DNA of 64,000 nt from Sinomonas sp. P10A9. GTDB taxonomy: Bacteria > Actinomycetota > Actinomycetes > Actinomycetales > Micrococcaceae. The notes beneath the pieces are model-generated. The model was not told the origin of the DNA. It ran no database searches and was given only the letters and a program-made list of their open reading frames with translations. Location of the stretch: contig NZ_CP163302.1 in the NCBI RefSeq assembly GCF_041022165.1, positions 496,001 to 560,000 of the forward strand, in the 5' to 3' direction. This document shows positions 8,595 through 18,539 of the stretch, piece by piece (within the stretch, counting starts at the first letter, position 1; each line of letters begins with the position of its first letter). The translations under genes and the position numbers were made by a program.

Positions 8595-9496
8595 TGGCTT
8601 CCACGACGCAGCTCCCCGTGAACCCCGCGGCGCCCACGCGCCGTCGTGCGCAGGAGGCTCCGCCCCCGGCGCGCGGCGGCCGGAAGCGGCCCAACGTCCT
8701 CGGCGCCCTCGGCGGCTGGTTCTGGCTCGCGGTGATCATCCTGCCCATCTACTACGTGGTGATCACGAGCCTCAAGGACCAGTCCGGGTTCTTTACCTCG
8801 AACCCGCTCGCCCCTCCCACGGATCCGACGTTCGCGAACTACCAGCTCGTGCTCGAGAGCGACTTCGCGCGGTACTTCGCCAACAGCCTCGTGGTGACGG
8901 TCGGAAGCGTCGTACCGGCTCTGCTCGTCTCCTTCATGGCCGCATACGCCATCGTGCGCGGCCGGGGCTGGTTCCTCTCGTCCACCAACCGCCTGTTCCT
9001 TCTGGGGCTCGCGATCCCGCTGCACGCGACGATCATTCCGATCTACTGGATGATCACGCGGGCGCACATGTACGACACTCTGCTCGCGCTCATCCTGCCC
9101 TCGGTCGCCTTCGCGATCCCCATCTCCGTACTCATCCTGAGCAACTTCCTCCGCGACGTCCCGAACGAGCTGTTCGAGTCCATGCGGCTGGACGGGGCGA
9201 GCGACTGGGCCATGATGTGGCGCCTCGCGCTGCCGCTCGTTCGCCCGGCGGTCGTGACGGTGGGCATCTATGACGCGCTCAACGTGTGGAACGGCTTCCT
9301 CTTCCCACTCATCCTCACGCAGAGCCCCGAGACCCGCGTGCTCCCCCTCTCGCTGTGGACGTTCCAGGGCGAGTTCAGCGTCAACATCCCCGCGGTGCTC
9401 GCCTCCGTGGTCCTCGCGACGCTTCCGCTCCTCGTCGTCTACATAGTGGCCCGTCGCCAGCTCGTGAGCGGCTTGACCGCCGGCTTCAGCAAGTAA
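8594..9496 (+). CDS. Sugar ABC transporter permease (MalG/UgpE-like)
   Basis: A 300-residue partner permease. A basic, Pro/Ala-rich N-terminus of about 38 residues precedes six membrane segments. The coupling motif is ELFESMRLDGASDWAMMW near residue 195. The ATG overlaps the preceding stop by one base. Confidence 0.91.
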   Translation: MASTTQLPVNPAAPTRRRAQEAPPPARGGRKRPNVLGALGGWFWLAVIILPIYYVVITSLKDQSGFFTSNPLAPPTDPTFANYQLVLESDFARYFANSLVVTVGSVVPALLVSFMAAYAIVRGRGWFLSSTNRLFLLGLAIPLHATIIPIYWMITRAHMYDTLLALILPSVAFAIPISVLILSNFLRDVPNELFESMRLDGASDWAMMWRLALPLVRPAVVTVGIYDALNVWNGFLFPLILTQSPETRVLPLSLWTFQGEFSVNIPAVLASVVLATLPLLVVYIVARRQLVSGLTAGFSK

Positions 9497-9508
9497 AGGA
9501 AGACCCCA

Positions 9509-10732
9509 GTGACTGAATCCACGCCCTTGCGCGTCGGAATGGTGGGGCACGCCTTCATGGGCGCGGCCCATTCCCACGCGTGGCGCACCGCGCCGCGGTT
9601 CTTCGACCTCCCACTCGCCCCGCGGCTCACGGCCGTAGCCGGCCGGGACCCCGAGCGGGTAGCGGCGGCGGCCACGAAGCTCGGATGGGAGTCGATCGAG
9701 ACGGACTGGCGCCGCCTGATCGACCGGGATGACATCGACCTCATCGACATCTGCACGCCCGGCAACACGCACGCCGAGATCGCGATCGCGGCGCTCGAGG
9801 CCGGCAAACACGTCCTGTGCGAGAAGCCGCTCGCAAACTCGGTAGCCGAGGCCGAGCGGATGACGGCGGCCGCGGACTCAGCGGCGGCCCGCGGTGTCTA
9901 CTCGATGTGCGGCTTTTCCTACCGGCGCACGCCGGCGCTCGCCCTCGCGAAGCGGTTCGTGGACGAGGGCGCCCTCGGGCAGATCCGCCACGTGCGCGCC
10001 CAGTACCTCCAGGACTGGCTCACCGACGAAAACGCGCCGCTCACGTGGCGGCTCGACAAGTCGAAGTCCGGCTCCGGCTCGCTTGGGGACATCGGCGCGC
10101 ACTCGATCGATGCCGCGCAGTGGATCACGGGCCAGAACATCGCCGGGGTCTCGGCACTGCTCGAGACGTTCGTCAGGGAGCGGCCCATCGCGGGCGAGCT
10201 CGTGGGGCTGGGCGGCCATGGCGGCGCCGATGCGCCGCGCGGGCCCGTCACGGTGGACGACGCCGCAATCTTCACCGCGCGCTTCGACGGCGGCACTGGA
10301 TCGGGCGGCACGGAATCGTCTGGCGCCATCGGCGTGTTCGAGGCGACGCGATTCGCCCTGGGCCGGAAGAACGCGATGCGGCTCGAGCTCAACGGCACGA
10401 AGGGCTCGCTCGCGTTCGACTTCGAGGACATGAACTCGCTCTGGTTCTACGACGCCGACGACGAGCCCAACGCGGGCTTCCGCCGGATCCAGGTCACCGA
10501 GCCCGAGCACCCCTACACCGGGCACTGGTGGCCCGTGGGACACGGGCTCGGCTACGAGCACGGATTCACGCATCAGGTGGTGGATCTCGTCGAGGCGATC
10601 GCCGCCGGGAAGCAGCCCACGCCGTCGTTCGCGGATGCGCTCCAGGTGCAGTGCGTTCTGGAAGCCGTCGAGGCGAGCGCCGCGGACGAGAGCCGCTGGA
10701 CCAAGGTTCCGGGCGGGTGGGACGGACGATGA
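9509..10732 (+). CDS. Gfo/Idh/MocA family sugar dehydrogenase
   Basis: A 407-residue NAD(P)-dependent oxidoreductase. The Rossmann N-terminus ([13 protein letters not shown]) departs from the canonical GxGxxG, and the catalytic EKP motif is present (LCEKPLANS near residue 112). The C-terminal alpha/beta domain includes DIGAHSID. It starts with GTG 12 bases after the second permease. Related enzymes (ThuB, DgpA) oxidise sugar C3 to a keto group. Its place with a TIM-barrel isomerase and a ThuA-like protein suggests the same here, but the substrate is not known. Confidence 0.88.
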   Translation: MTESTPLRVGMVGHAFMGAAHSHAWRTAPRFFDLPLAPRLTAVAGRDPERVAAAATKLGWESIETDWRRLIDRDDIDLIDICTPGNTHAEIAIAALEAGKHVLCEKPLANSVAEAERMTAAADSAAARGVYSMCGFSYRRTPALALAKRFVDEGALGQIRHVRAQYLQDWLTDENAPLTWRLDKSKSGSGSLGDIGAHSIDAAQWITGQNIAGVSALLETFVRERPIAGELVGLGGHGGADAPRGPVTVDDAAIFTARFDGGTGSGGTESSGAIGVFEATRFALGRKNAMRLELNGTKGSLAFDFEDMNSLWFYDADDEPNAGFRRIQVTEPEHPYTGHWWPVGHGLGYEHGFTHQVVDLVEAIAAGKQPTPSFADALQVQCVLEAVEASAADESRWTKVPGGWDGR

Positions 10733-11733
10733 CACGACCCATCACGCTGTTCACTGGCCAGTGGGCGGACCTGCCGTTCGAGGAGGTCGCGCGGCTTGCG
10801 GGGGAGTGGGGCTTCGACGGGCTCGAGATCGCCTGCTGGGGCGACCACCTCGACCCCGTGCGGGCGGCGCACGACGACGCGTACGTCGCCGACCGTCTGG
10901 CCATCCTCGAGCGCAACGGCCTCGAGGTCCACGCGATTGCGAACCACCTCACCGGCCAGGCCGTGTGCGACGACCCGATCGACGCCCGCCACCGGGGCAT
11001 CCTCTCCGATGACGTGTGGGGCGACGGCGACCCCGAGGGCGTGCGGCGGCGTGCGGCCGAGGCCATGAAGGACACGGCGCGGGCCGCGGCGCGGCTCGGC
11101 GTCCCGACCGTCACGGGCTTCACGGGCTCTTCGATCTGGAAAGCAGTCGCCATGTTCCCGCCGGTCCCGGAGGGCATGGTCGAGGCTGGATACCAGGACT
11201 TCGCGGACCGGTGGAACCCGATCCTGGACGTCTTCGACGAGGTCGGGGTGCGGTTCGCCCTCGAGGTGCACCCCTCGGAGATCGCCTACGACTACTGGAC
11301 CGCCAGACGCACGCTCGAGGCGATCGGGCACAGGGAGGGCTTCGGGCTCAACTTCGACCCCTCGCACTTCATCTGGCAGGACCTCGACCCCGTCATGTTC
11401 CTGCAGGACTTCGCCGAGAAGATCTTCCACGTGCACGTCAAGGAATCCGTGCGCCAGCTCAACGGCCGCAACGGCAGGCTCGGCTCGCACCTGCCATGGG
11501 CCGACCCGCGGCGCGGGTGGGACTTCGTCACCGCCGGCCATGGCCACGTGCAGTGGGAGCCCATCTTCCGCACCCTCAACGCGATCGGATACGAGGGGCC
11601 CACGAGCATCGAATGGGAGGACGCGGGCATGGACCGCCTCGTCGGGGCTCCCCAGGCGCTCGAGCTCGTGCGCGGACTCGCCCGCATCTCGCCCCCCGCC
11701 GCGGCCTTCGACGCCGCCTTCAGCACCCGGTGA
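10729..11733 (+). CDS. Sugar phosphate isomerase/epimerase family TIM-barrel protein
   Basis: A 334-residue protein of the AP-endonuclease-2/xylose-isomerase-like fold. Probable metal-binding residues lie in [28 protein letters not shown] and TSIEWEDAG, the usual Glu, Asp, His and Glu positions. Its ATG overlaps the stop of the dehydrogenase gene (ATGA). Members act on free or phosphorylated sugars, and some cleave or isomerise 3-keto sugars next to Gfo/Idh/MocA enzymes, which is the best guess here. Confidence 0.86.
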   Translation: MTRPITLFTGQWADLPFEEVARLAGEWGFDGLEIACWGDHLDPVRAAHDDAYVADRLAILERNGLEVHAIANHLTGQAVCDDPIDARHRGILSDDVWGDGDPEGVRRRAAEAMKDTARAAARLGVPTVTGFTGSSIWKAVAMFPPVPEGMVEAGYQDFADRWNPILDVFDEVGVRFALEVHPSEIAYDYWTARRTLEAIGHREGFGLNFDPSHFIWQDLDPVMFLQDFAEKIFHVHVKESVRQLNGRNGRLGSHLPWADPRRGWDFVTAGHGHVQWEPIFRTLNAIGYEGPTSIEWEDAGMDRLVGAPQALELVRGLARISPPAAAFDAAFSTR

Positions 11734-11744
11734 AAGGACCACCC

Positions 11745-12443
11745 ATGACAAACACCAAGAACGCCCTCGTGGTGCGCGGGGGCTGGGACGGACACCAGCC
11801 CACCGAGGCCACCGACCTGTTCATCCCGCACCTTCGGGCCAACGGCTACGAGGTGCGGATCGAGGAATCGCCCAAGATCTACGCGGACGCGGAGTACATG
11901 GCCAGCGTGGACCTCGTGGTGCAGTGCATGACGATGTCCACGATCGAGCGGGACGAGTTCGAGGGGCTGCGCACCGCGGTCGAGAACGGGACCGGACTCG
12001 CGGGCTGGCACGGCGGGATCGCCGACTCGTACCGCAACACCTCGGACTACCTGCACCTCATCGGCGGCCAGTTCGCGTGCCACCCCGGCAAGCACCCGGA
12101 CGAGCGCACGGGCGAGCAGTCGGACAACTACGTCCCGTACACCGTGAACATGCTCCCGGCCGCGGCCGAGCATCCGATCACGGTAGGGATCGAGGACTTC
12201 GAACTCGTCACCGAGCAGTACTGGGTCCTCGCGGACGACTACATCGACGTGCTCGCGACCACTACACAAAAGGTCCGCGAGTGGGATCCGTGGCACCGCG
12301 AAGTGACATCCCCCGCCATCTGGACCAGGGAATGGGGGCAAGGGCGCATCTTCGTGTGCACCCCGGGCCACCGCGTCGAGGTCCTCGAGGACTCCACCGT
12401 CCGCACCATCATCGAAAGGGGCCTGCTATGGGCAAGCCGGTAG
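11745..12443 (+). CDS. ThuA-like domain protein
   Basis: A 232-residue protein of the trehalose-utilisation ThuA family (class I glutamine-amidotransferase-like fold). The characteristic GLAGWHGGIADS motif is at about residue 83 and GGQFACHPG follows. ThuA works with a Gfo/Idh/MocA dehydrogenase (ThuB) in trehalose and related disaccharide use through 3-keto intermediates. Two such dehydrogenases flank this gene. An AAAGGA lies upstream of the ATG; the 3' end overlaps the next gene by 16 bases. Confidence 0.85.
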   Translation: MTNTKNALVVRGGWDGHQPTEATDLFIPHLRANGYEVRIEESPKIYADAEYMASVDLVVQCMTMSTIERDEFEGLRTAVENGTGLAGWHGGIADSYRNTSDYLHLIGGQFACHPGKHPDERTGEQSDNYVPYTVNMLPAAAEHPITVGIEDFELVTEQYWVLADDYIDVLATTTQKVREWDPWHREVTSPAIWTREWGQGRIFVCTPGHRVEVLEDSTVRTIIERGLLWASR

Positions 12444-13573
12444 GGAATCCTCTGCGCATCGGAATCATCGGCTGCGGGAAGATCGTTGGCCAGTACCTGG
12501 ACAGCTTCCGGCGGCTCGAGGACGTGCGGCTCGTGGCCGTCGCGGATCTAGACGCCGCACGGGCCGGCGCCGTCGCCGAGGAGTACGGCCAGGGGGTGCG
12601 CGCTGTCGCCGTCGACGAGCTCCTCGCCGCCGACGACGTGGACCTCGTCCTCAACCTGACCGTCCCCGCAGCCCACGCCGAGGTCGCGCTCAAGGCTATC
12701 GCCGCAGGCAAGCACGTCTACGGCGAGAAGCCGCTCGCCGCCACGACCCAGGAGGCGCGGGAGGTGCTCGACGCCGCGCGGGAGGCGGGCGTCGTCGTCG
12801 GCTGCGCGCCGGACACCGTGCTCGGGACAGGCATCCAGACCGCCCGCAAGGCGATCGACGACGGGCTGATCGGCGCGCCCGTGGCCGCGATGGCCACCAT
12901 GGTCACGCCGGGGCACGAGCGGTGGCACCCCAACCCGGACTTCTACTACGTGCCCGGCGGCGGCCCGCTCCTGGACATGGGGCCGTACTACGTGACGGCG
13001 CTCGTGACGCTCCTGGGGCCGGTGGCCTCCGTGATCGGTGCCGCGAGCCACACGCGCGCCGAGCGCACCATCGGCTCGGGGCCGCGGGCGGGGGAGACGA
13101 TCCCGGTCACCACCGACACGCACGTCACGGGCGTTCTCGTCCACGAGTCGGGCGCGCTCTCGACGCTCGTCATGAGCTTCGATGCGGTCGCGACGCACTC
13201 CGCGAACATCGAGGTGCACGGGTCCCTCGGGACGCTCGCCGTCCCGGACCCCAACCACTTCGACGGCGATACGCGCCTCTTCCGCCTCGGCGGGAGCGAG
13301 TGGGAGACCCTGCCGGTCTCCGCCGGGTACACCGGCTCGGGCCGCGGCTACGGGATCGCGGACCTCGCGCGGACCCTGGCGGGGGACGCTGCTGCGCCGG
13401 GCGAGGAGCCCCGCGCCGGCGGCACACTCGCCTACCACGTGCTCGACGTCATGGAGTCGCTCCTGGCCTCGGCGCACACCGGCGCGTCCGTGGCGGTGAC
13501 GAGCCGCGCGGAGCGGCCGCGCGCCGTCGCCCTCGAGGAGGTCGCAGCGGAACCGAGCCGGCTGACCGCGTGA
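12428..13573 (+). CDS. Gfo/Idh/MocA family oxidoreductase (second)
   Basis: A 381-residue dehydrogenase with a canonical nucleotide motif (IGIIGCGKIVGQYLDSF) and the EKP motif (VYGEKPLAAT near residue 99). GGGPLLDMGPYYVTAL is the conserved substrate-side helix. The start lies inside the end of the ThuA gene and its stop overlaps the next start. It is distinct from the first dehydrogenase of the operon, so two oxidations or an oxidation/reduction pair may be involved. Confidence 0.88.
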   Translation: MGKPVGNPLRIGIIGCGKIVGQYLDSFRRLEDVRLVAVADLDAARAGAVAEEYGQGVRAVAVDELLAADDVDLVLNLTVPAAHAEVALKAIAAGKHVYGEKPLAATTQEAREVLDAAREAGVVVGCAPDTVLGTGIQTARKAIDDGLIGAPVAAMATMVTPGHERWHPNPDFYYVPGGGPLLDMGPYYVTALVTLLGPVASVIGAASHTRAERTIGSGPRAGETIPVTTDTHVTGVLVHESGALSTLVMSFDAVATHSANIEVHGSLGTLAVPDPNHFDGDTRLFRLGGSEWETLPVSAGYTGSGRGYGIADLARTLAGDAAAPGEEPRAGGTLAYHVLDVMESLLASAHTGASVAVTSRAERPRAVALEEVAAEPSRLTA

Positions 13574-14487
13574 GCCCCACGATTCGGGCGGGGGACTACG
13601 CGGCCGTCGTGACGCCCCGGGCGGGCGCGCTCGCCTCGCTCACTTACGCCGGCCGCGACCTCGTGGTGCCGTCCGACCCGAGCCTGCCGATCCCGGACTA
13701 CCGGGGGATCGTCGCGGCGCCGTGGCCCAACCGCCTCGCCGATGGCCGGTACACCGCGGGCGGGCGAGAGCTCGCCGTGCCCGTCACCGAGCCCGAGCGG
13801 GGCACCGCGCTGCATGGGCTCGCCTTCGGCCGGGACTGGGAGGTCGTCGCGCACGACGGCGCGTCCGCGACCCTCGCGCTCGACCTCGCCCCGAGCGAGG
13901 GGTACCCGTTCCGCGTGCGCCTCGAGACGCGGTACGCGCTCGACGCCGGGGCGTCCGCCGAACGCGGCGGACTCACGTGGTCGGTGCGGGCTGTCAACCT
14001 CGGGGAGGGCACAGCCCCGTACGGGGTGTGCCCGCACCCGTACCTCGTCGGCGGTCCGCATGCCCTGGACGCATGGGTCCTCGAGGTCCCCGCGGAACGG
14101 TTCCTCGAGGTGAGCCCGGACCGGCTCCTTCCGGTCGGCCTGTGGGACGTTGCGGGGCACGCGTTCGACTTCACCACCGCGCGCGTGATCGGCGCCACGG
14201 CGATCGATCATGCGTTCACGGGGATCCGGTTCGATGCGGCCGGAACGGCGCAGGTGCGGGTGTGGGACCCCTCGGGGACCGGCGTCGGCATGGCGTGGGA
14301 TGACGAATGCCCGTGGGTGCAGATCCACACCGCGGACAAGGCGCCGCCAGGTCCCAACCGGCTAGGGCTCGCGGTGGAGCCGATGACGTGCCCGCCCAAT
14401 GCGTTCGCGAGCGGGACGGACCTCGTGTGGCTCGCGCCGGGTCAGGAGCATGCCGTCAGCTGGCGGGTATTCGCGCTCGGCGGCTGA
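13570..14487 (+). CDS. Aldose 1-epimerase family protein
   Basis: A 305-residue galactose mutarotase-like protein that interconverts sugar anomers. Family features are NRLADGRYTAGG, TALHGLAF (catalytic His) and CPHPYLVGG (second His), with the acidic residue near AVEPMTCPPNAF. It starts with GTG overlapping the previous stop and closes the sugar operon. The ROK regulator gene converges on it 51 bases away. Confidence 0.87.
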   Translation: MSPTIRAGDYAAVVTPRAGALASLTYAGRDLVVPSDPSLPIPDYRGIVAAPWPNRLADGRYTAGGRELAVPVTEPERGTALHGLAFGRDWEVVAHDGASATLALDLAPSEGYPFRVRLETRYALDAGASAERGGLTWSVRAVNLGEGTAPYGVCPHPYLVGGPHALDAWVLEVPAERFLEVSPDRLLPVGLWDVAGHAFDFTTARVIGATAIDHAFTGIRFDAAGTAQVRVWDPSGTGVGMAWDDECPWVQIHTADKAPPGPNRLGLAVEPMTCPPNAFASGTDLVWLAPGQEHAVSWRVFALGG

Positions 14488-14538
14488 TGGCCTGCCGCAC
14501 GCGGGCTGCCTCCGACGGCCTACCGCGAGGCGCCAGCC

Positions 14539-15753
14539 TCAGGCGAGCAACTCGTGGGGCGCGGCGAGAACCCGGCGCACCGCGCCCCCGGCGGCTCCCC
14601 TCAGGGCAGCGGAGGCCCCGAGGTCGGAAAACGATACCGAGGTGATCTGACCGGGGGCGAGGTCCGCGAGCGAGTCGACGAGGAGGGGGCCGATCCGGTC
14701 CCGCAGGGCGGCGAAATGGCCGCCGAGCACGACGGCGGAGATGTCCACGAGTCGCGCCGCGGCGACCACCGCGACGGCGAGTGCGGCCCCGGCGCGGCCG
14801 ACGGCGTCGGCCGCCTTCCGGTCACCGGCGGCGAGGGCGTCCTGGAGCGCGGCCATGCGCCCCGTCGCCGTGCCCGTGCCGATGCCCGCGGCGGCGAAGA
14901 TCGCCTCCTGTCCGGCCACCGTCTCGAGGCACCCGCGCCCGCCGCAGCTGCAGCGCCGCCCCTGCGGGTCCACGACGACGTGTCCCACCTCGCCCGCGTG
15001 GCCGCCCGGCCCGGTGAACAGGCTGCCGCCGAGCACGAGCCCACCGCCGACGCCGACCTCTCCGGAGAGGTAGAGGTACGCGTCCGCCGCGGAACCCTGC
15101 CCGTACCAGAGCTCGGCCACGGCGGCGCTGTCCGCCTCGTTGGAGAGCGCCACCCCGTACGGGGCGTCCGGCACGAGCGTGGCCAGCGCGTCTGAGACGT
15201 CCACGTCGCGCCAGCCGAGGTTCGGCGCTGTGAGCACGATGCCGGCATCCCCCTCCACGAGGCCCGGCGCCGCGAGGCCGCCCCCGAGCAGCTCGATGCC
15301 TTCGGCGGCGGCACTGTCCCGTGCTCGGGCGGCGAGCCCCTGCAGGTCGGCGAGCACGTCCGCGGGCGCGCGTCCGTGGTTGACCGCCTCGACGGACTCG
15401 TGCACGCGGAGCGTCCCCTTCAGGTCCAGGACACCCACCGCGAGGTAGTCGACGTTCACCTCCGCACCCAGTGCCCCGCGCCGGGGGTTCAGGGCGAGGC
15501 CGACGCCGGGACGGCCGCGCTCGCCGTCGCGCGTCACGCCGAGCTCCTCGACGAGGCCGGTCGTGAGGAGGTCCGTCACGAGGCTCGAGACGGACGCCTT
15601 GGTGAGCCCGGTCGCGGCGGCGATCTCGGCGCGGCTCGCGACGGTGTCCGGGCCGAGGCGGCTGAGCACGAGGGCGAGGTTGCGCCGTCGCACGTCCCCG
15701 ACGCGCCCGGGCGCCTCGCTGGCCCGGGGCCCCGCTGCGGCCTGAGAAGTCAT
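14539..15753 (-). CDS. ROK family repressor, probable xylose regulator
   Basis: A 404-residue XylR/NagC-type repressor. An N-terminal winged helix ([20 protein letters not shown]) is followed by a ROK sugar-kinase-like domain with the zinc-binding cluster [10 protein letters not shown]. It is divergent from xylA-xylB-aldO, the usual arrangement for XylR. The ATG at 15753 has a strong GGGAGGA eight bases upstream; the longer frame upstream runs through the promoter region and is rejected. It probably represses the xyl operon and is relieved by xylose. Confidence 0.88.
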   Translation of the reverse strand: MTSQAAAGPRASEAPGRVGDVRRRNLALVLSRLGPDTVASRAEIAAATGLTKASVSSLVTDLLTTGLVEELGVTRDGERGRPGVGLALNPRRGALGAEVNVDYLAVGVLDLKGTLRVHESVEAVNHGRAPADVLADLQGLAARARDSAAAEGIELLGGGLAAPGLVEGDAGIVLTAPNLGWRDVDVSDALATLVPDAPYGVALSNEADSAAVAELWYGQGSAADAYLYLSGEVGVGGGLVLGGSLFTGPGGHAGEVGHVVVDPQGRRCSCGGRGCLETVAGQEAIFAAAGIGTGTATGRMAALQDALAAGDRKAADAVGRAGAALAVAVVAAARLVDISAVVLGGHFAALRDRIGPLLVDSLADLAPGQITSVSFSDLGASAALRGAAGGAVRRVLAAPHELLA

Positions 15754-15776
15754 GGCGTCCTCCCGGAAGAAAAGTG

Positions 15777-15806
15777 TTGACCACATCACATCACAGTGGA
15801 TACAGT
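15777..15806 (+). promoter_or_regulatory. Candidate xyl operon promoter
   Basis: TTGACC at 15777-15782 and TACAGT at 15801-15806 are spaced by 18 bases. Downstream, TAGT-N11-ACTA (15812-15830) is a weak dyad where the ROK repressor could bind. Assignments are by eye. Confidence 0.4.
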
Positions 15807-15860
15807 CCATATAGTTCAGAACACATACTAATTCGTCCGGCCTCAACGAGGAGCATCACG

Positions 15861-17060
15861 ATGTCCCAGACCAGCCCCGCCGTCCCCAAGCCCGCTGACA
15901 AGTTCACCTTCGGCCTCTGGACCGTCGGCTGGACGGGCAACGACCCGTTCGGCGTCCCGACCCGCGCAGCCCTGGACCCTGTCGAGGCCGTCCACAGGCT
16001 CGCCGAGCTCGGCGCGTACGGCATCACGTTCCACGACAACGACCTCGTCCCGTTCGGCGCCCCCGCGAGCGAGCGCGAGCTGATCCTCAAGCGCTTCCGC
16101 GCCGCGCTCGAGGAGACCGGCCTCAAGGTCCCGATGGTCACGACGAACCTGTTCAGCCACCCGGTCTTCAAGGACGGTGGCTTCACGTCCAACGACCGCT
16201 CGGTGCGTCGGTTCGGCCTCGCGAAGGTGCTGCGCAACATCGACCTCGCCGCGGAGCTAGGTGCCGAGACGTTCGTCATGTGGGGCGGGCGCGAGGGTTC
16301 GGAGTACGACGGTTCGAAGGACCTCAACGCCGCCCTGAACCGCTACCGCGAGGGCGTGGACACGGCCGCGGCGTACATCAAGGAGAAGGGCTATGGGCTG
16401 CGGATCGCACTCGAACCCAAGCCGAACGAGCCGCGCGGGGACATCCTCCTGCCGACCGTGGGCCACGGCCTCGCGTTCATCGCCCAGCTCGAGCACGGCG
16501 ACATCGTGGGCCTCAACCCCGAGACGGGACACGAGCAGATGGCCGGCCTGAACTTCACCCATGGCATCGCGCAGGCGCTGTGGGCGGGCAAGCTCTTCCA
16601 CATCGACCTCAACGGCCAGCGCGGCATCAAGTACGACCAGGACCTCGTGTTCGGCCACGGCGACCTCACGAGCGCATTCTTCACGGTGGACCTGCTCGAG
16701 AACGGCTTCCCGGGGGGCGGCCCCCGCTATGAAGGCCCGCGCCACTTCGACTACAAGCCCTCCCGCACCGACGGGTACGACGGCGTGTGGGCGTCCGCCG
16801 CCGCGAACATGCGCATGTACCTTCTCCTGAAGGAGCGTGCTGCGGCGTTCCGTGCCGACGCCGAGGTCCAGGAGGCCCTTAGCACCTCGGGCGTCTTCGA
16901 GCTCTCCGAGCCGACCCTCGCCGCGGGGGAGACGACGGCGGACCTCCTCGCCGATGCCTCCGCCTTCGAGGACTTCGACGCGGACAAGGCCGCCGAGCGG
17001 TCGTACGCGTTCGTCCGCCTCAACCAGCTGGCCCTCGAGCACCTGCTCGGCGCCCGCTGA
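15861..17060 (+). CDS. xylA: Xylose isomerase
   Basis: A 399-residue metal-dependent D-xylose ketol-isomerase, the usual length for actinobacterial class I enzymes. The catalytic [11 protein letters not shown] (His/Asp) lies near residue 54, the metal-binding region includes [12 protein letters not shown] and [10 protein letters not shown], and the N-terminus reads FGLWTVGW as in Streptomyces and Arthrobacter enzymes. GAGGAG stands nine bases before the ATG. It is first gene of the xyl operon, with xylB following 18 bases later. Confidence 0.96.
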   Translation: MSQTSPAVPKPADKFTFGLWTVGWTGNDPFGVPTRAALDPVEAVHRLAELGAYGITFHDNDLVPFGAPASERELILKRFRAALEETGLKVPMVTTNLFSHPVFKDGGFTSNDRSVRRFGLAKVLRNIDLAAELGAETFVMWGGREGSEYDGSKDLNAALNRYREGVDTAAAYIKEKGYGLRIALEPKPNEPRGDILLPTVGHGLAFIAQLEHGDIVGLNPETGHEQMAGLNFTHGIAQALWAGKLFHIDLNGQRGIKYDQDLVFGHGDLTSAFFTVDLLENGFPGGGPRYEGPRHFDYKPSRTDGYDGVWASAAANMRMYLLLKERAAAFRADAEVQEALSTSGVFELSEPTLAAGETTADLLADASAFEDFDADKAAERSYAFVRLNQLALEHLLGAR

Positions 17061-17078
17061 GATCCGGAAGGTCCTGAC

Positions 17079-18539
17079 GTGCCGCTCGTCGCCGGAATCG
17101 ACAGCTCCACCCAGTCCTGCAAGGTTGTGGTCCGCGACGCCGAGACCGGGGCCCTCGTCCGCTCCGGCTCGGCCCGCCATCCCGAGGGCACCGAGGTGCA
17201 CCCCGACGCGTGGTGGGACGCCCTCCAAGCCGCGACCACGGCAGCCGGCGGGATCGACGACGTCGCCGCAGTGTCGGTGGGCGGCCAGCAGCACGGCATG
17301 GTCTGCCTCGATGCCGACGGTGCCGTGGTGCGGCCGGCACTCCTGTGGAACGACACCCGCTCGGCTGGCGCCGCTGCCGCCCTCATCAAAGAGGCGGGCG
17401 CCGCATCGAGTACGCCCGACCCTGCCGCCGGCGCCCGGTGGTGGGCTGAGGCGACCGGCACGGTGCCGGTCGCCTCGATCACCGCGACGAAGCTGCGCTG
17501 GCTCGCAGAGAATGAGACCGAGAATGCCGCCCGGACCGCCGCCGTGTGCCTCCCGCACGACTGGCTCTCGTGGCGGCTCGCGGGCCACGGCCCCGGCACG
17601 GCACGGCCAGACGGTGCTGCCGGGGGGCTCGCCGCCCTGGCAACTGACCGCTCGGACGCCTCGGGCACCGGGTACTGGTCCCCGGTCTCGGGGGAGTACC
17701 TCCCGAGCGTGCTTGAGCAGACCCTCGGCCACGTGCCGGTCCTCCCGCGCGTGCTCGGGCCACTCGAGGCGGCCGGGCGCACCCCCGCTGGGGCGATCAT
17801 CGGCCCCGGAGCCGGGGACAACGCGGGCGCCGCGCTAGGGGTCGGAGCGTCGGTGGGCGACGTCGTGGTCTCGATCGGCACCTCCGGAACTGTGTTCGCC
17901 GTCGCCGACCACCCGACGTCGGACGCTTCCGGCCTCGTCGCCGGCTTCGCCGACGCGACCGGGAACTACCTCCCGCTCGTGTGCACGCTCAACGCCTCGC
18001 GGGTGCTGGACGCGACGGCGGCGCTGCTCGCCGTTCCGCTGCCCGAGCTCACCGAGCTCGCGCTCTCGGCGCCCGCCGGGGCGGAGGGGCTCACCCTCGT
18101 GCCGTACTTCGAAGGCGAGCGCACGCCGAATCTGCCCGACGCGACCGGCTCGCTGCACGGCCTTACCCTGCACAATTACACGCGCGCGAACCTCGCGCGC
18201 GCCGCGGTGGAGGGCATTGTGTGCTCTCTTGCGGACGGGCTCACCGCACTCAGGGCTGCGGGGGTGGCCGCCGAGCGGATCATCCTCCTCGGCGGGGCCG
18301 CACGGTCCGCCGCGATCCAGCAGGCTGCCGGCGGGATCTTCGGGCTGCCGGTGCACGTGCCGGAACCGGGGGAGTACGTGGCCGACGGCGCCGCCCGCCA
18401 AGCCGCGAGCCTCCTCTTGGGGCGCCTCCCGGACTGGGAGGCCGCGGGCACCGCGACGGTCACGGCCCCGCCGGCCCCGGGCGTCCTCGAGCGTTACCGC
18501 GCTGCTGCCTCTACGACGTATTCGAAGGGACTGGAATGA
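17079..18539 (+). CDS. xylB: Xylulokinase
   Basis: A 486-residue FGGY-family kinase that phosphorylates D-xylulose. The ATP-side loop [13 protein letters not shown], the substrate motif [11 protein letters not shown] and LLWNDTRS, and the C-terminal [14 protein letters not shown] are present. It begins with GTG 18 bases after xylA and ends overlapping the oxidase start by four bases. Confidence 0.94.
   Translation: MPLVAGIDSSTQSCKVVVRDAETGALVRSGSARHPEGTEVHPDAWWDALQAATTAAGGIDDVAAVSVGGQQHGMVCLDADGAVVRPALLWNDTRSAGAAAALIKEAGAASSTPDPAAGARWWAEATGTVPVASITATKLRWLAENETENAARTAAVCLPHDWLSWRLAGHGPGTARPDGAAGGLAALATDRSDASGTGYWSPVSGEYLPSVLEQTLGHVPVLPRVLGPLEAAGRTPAGAIIGPGAGDNAGAALGVGASVGDVVVSIGTSGTVFAVADHPTSDASGLVAGFADATGNYLPLVCTLNASRVLDATAALLAVPLPELTELALSAPAGAEGLTLVPYFEGERTPNLPDATGSLHGLTLHNYTRANLARAAVEGIVCSLADGLTALRAAGVAAERIILLGGAARSAAIQQAAGGIFGLPVHVPEPGEYVADGAARQAASLLLGRLPDWEAAGTATVTAPPAPGVLERYRAAASTTYSKGLE

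Noticed and set aside
9817..10728. A 304-codon N-terminal extension of the TIM-barrel gene
   Set aside because: It is out of frame with the dehydrogenase it overlaps and Arg-rich; the ATG at 10729 overlapping the previous stop is the natural start.
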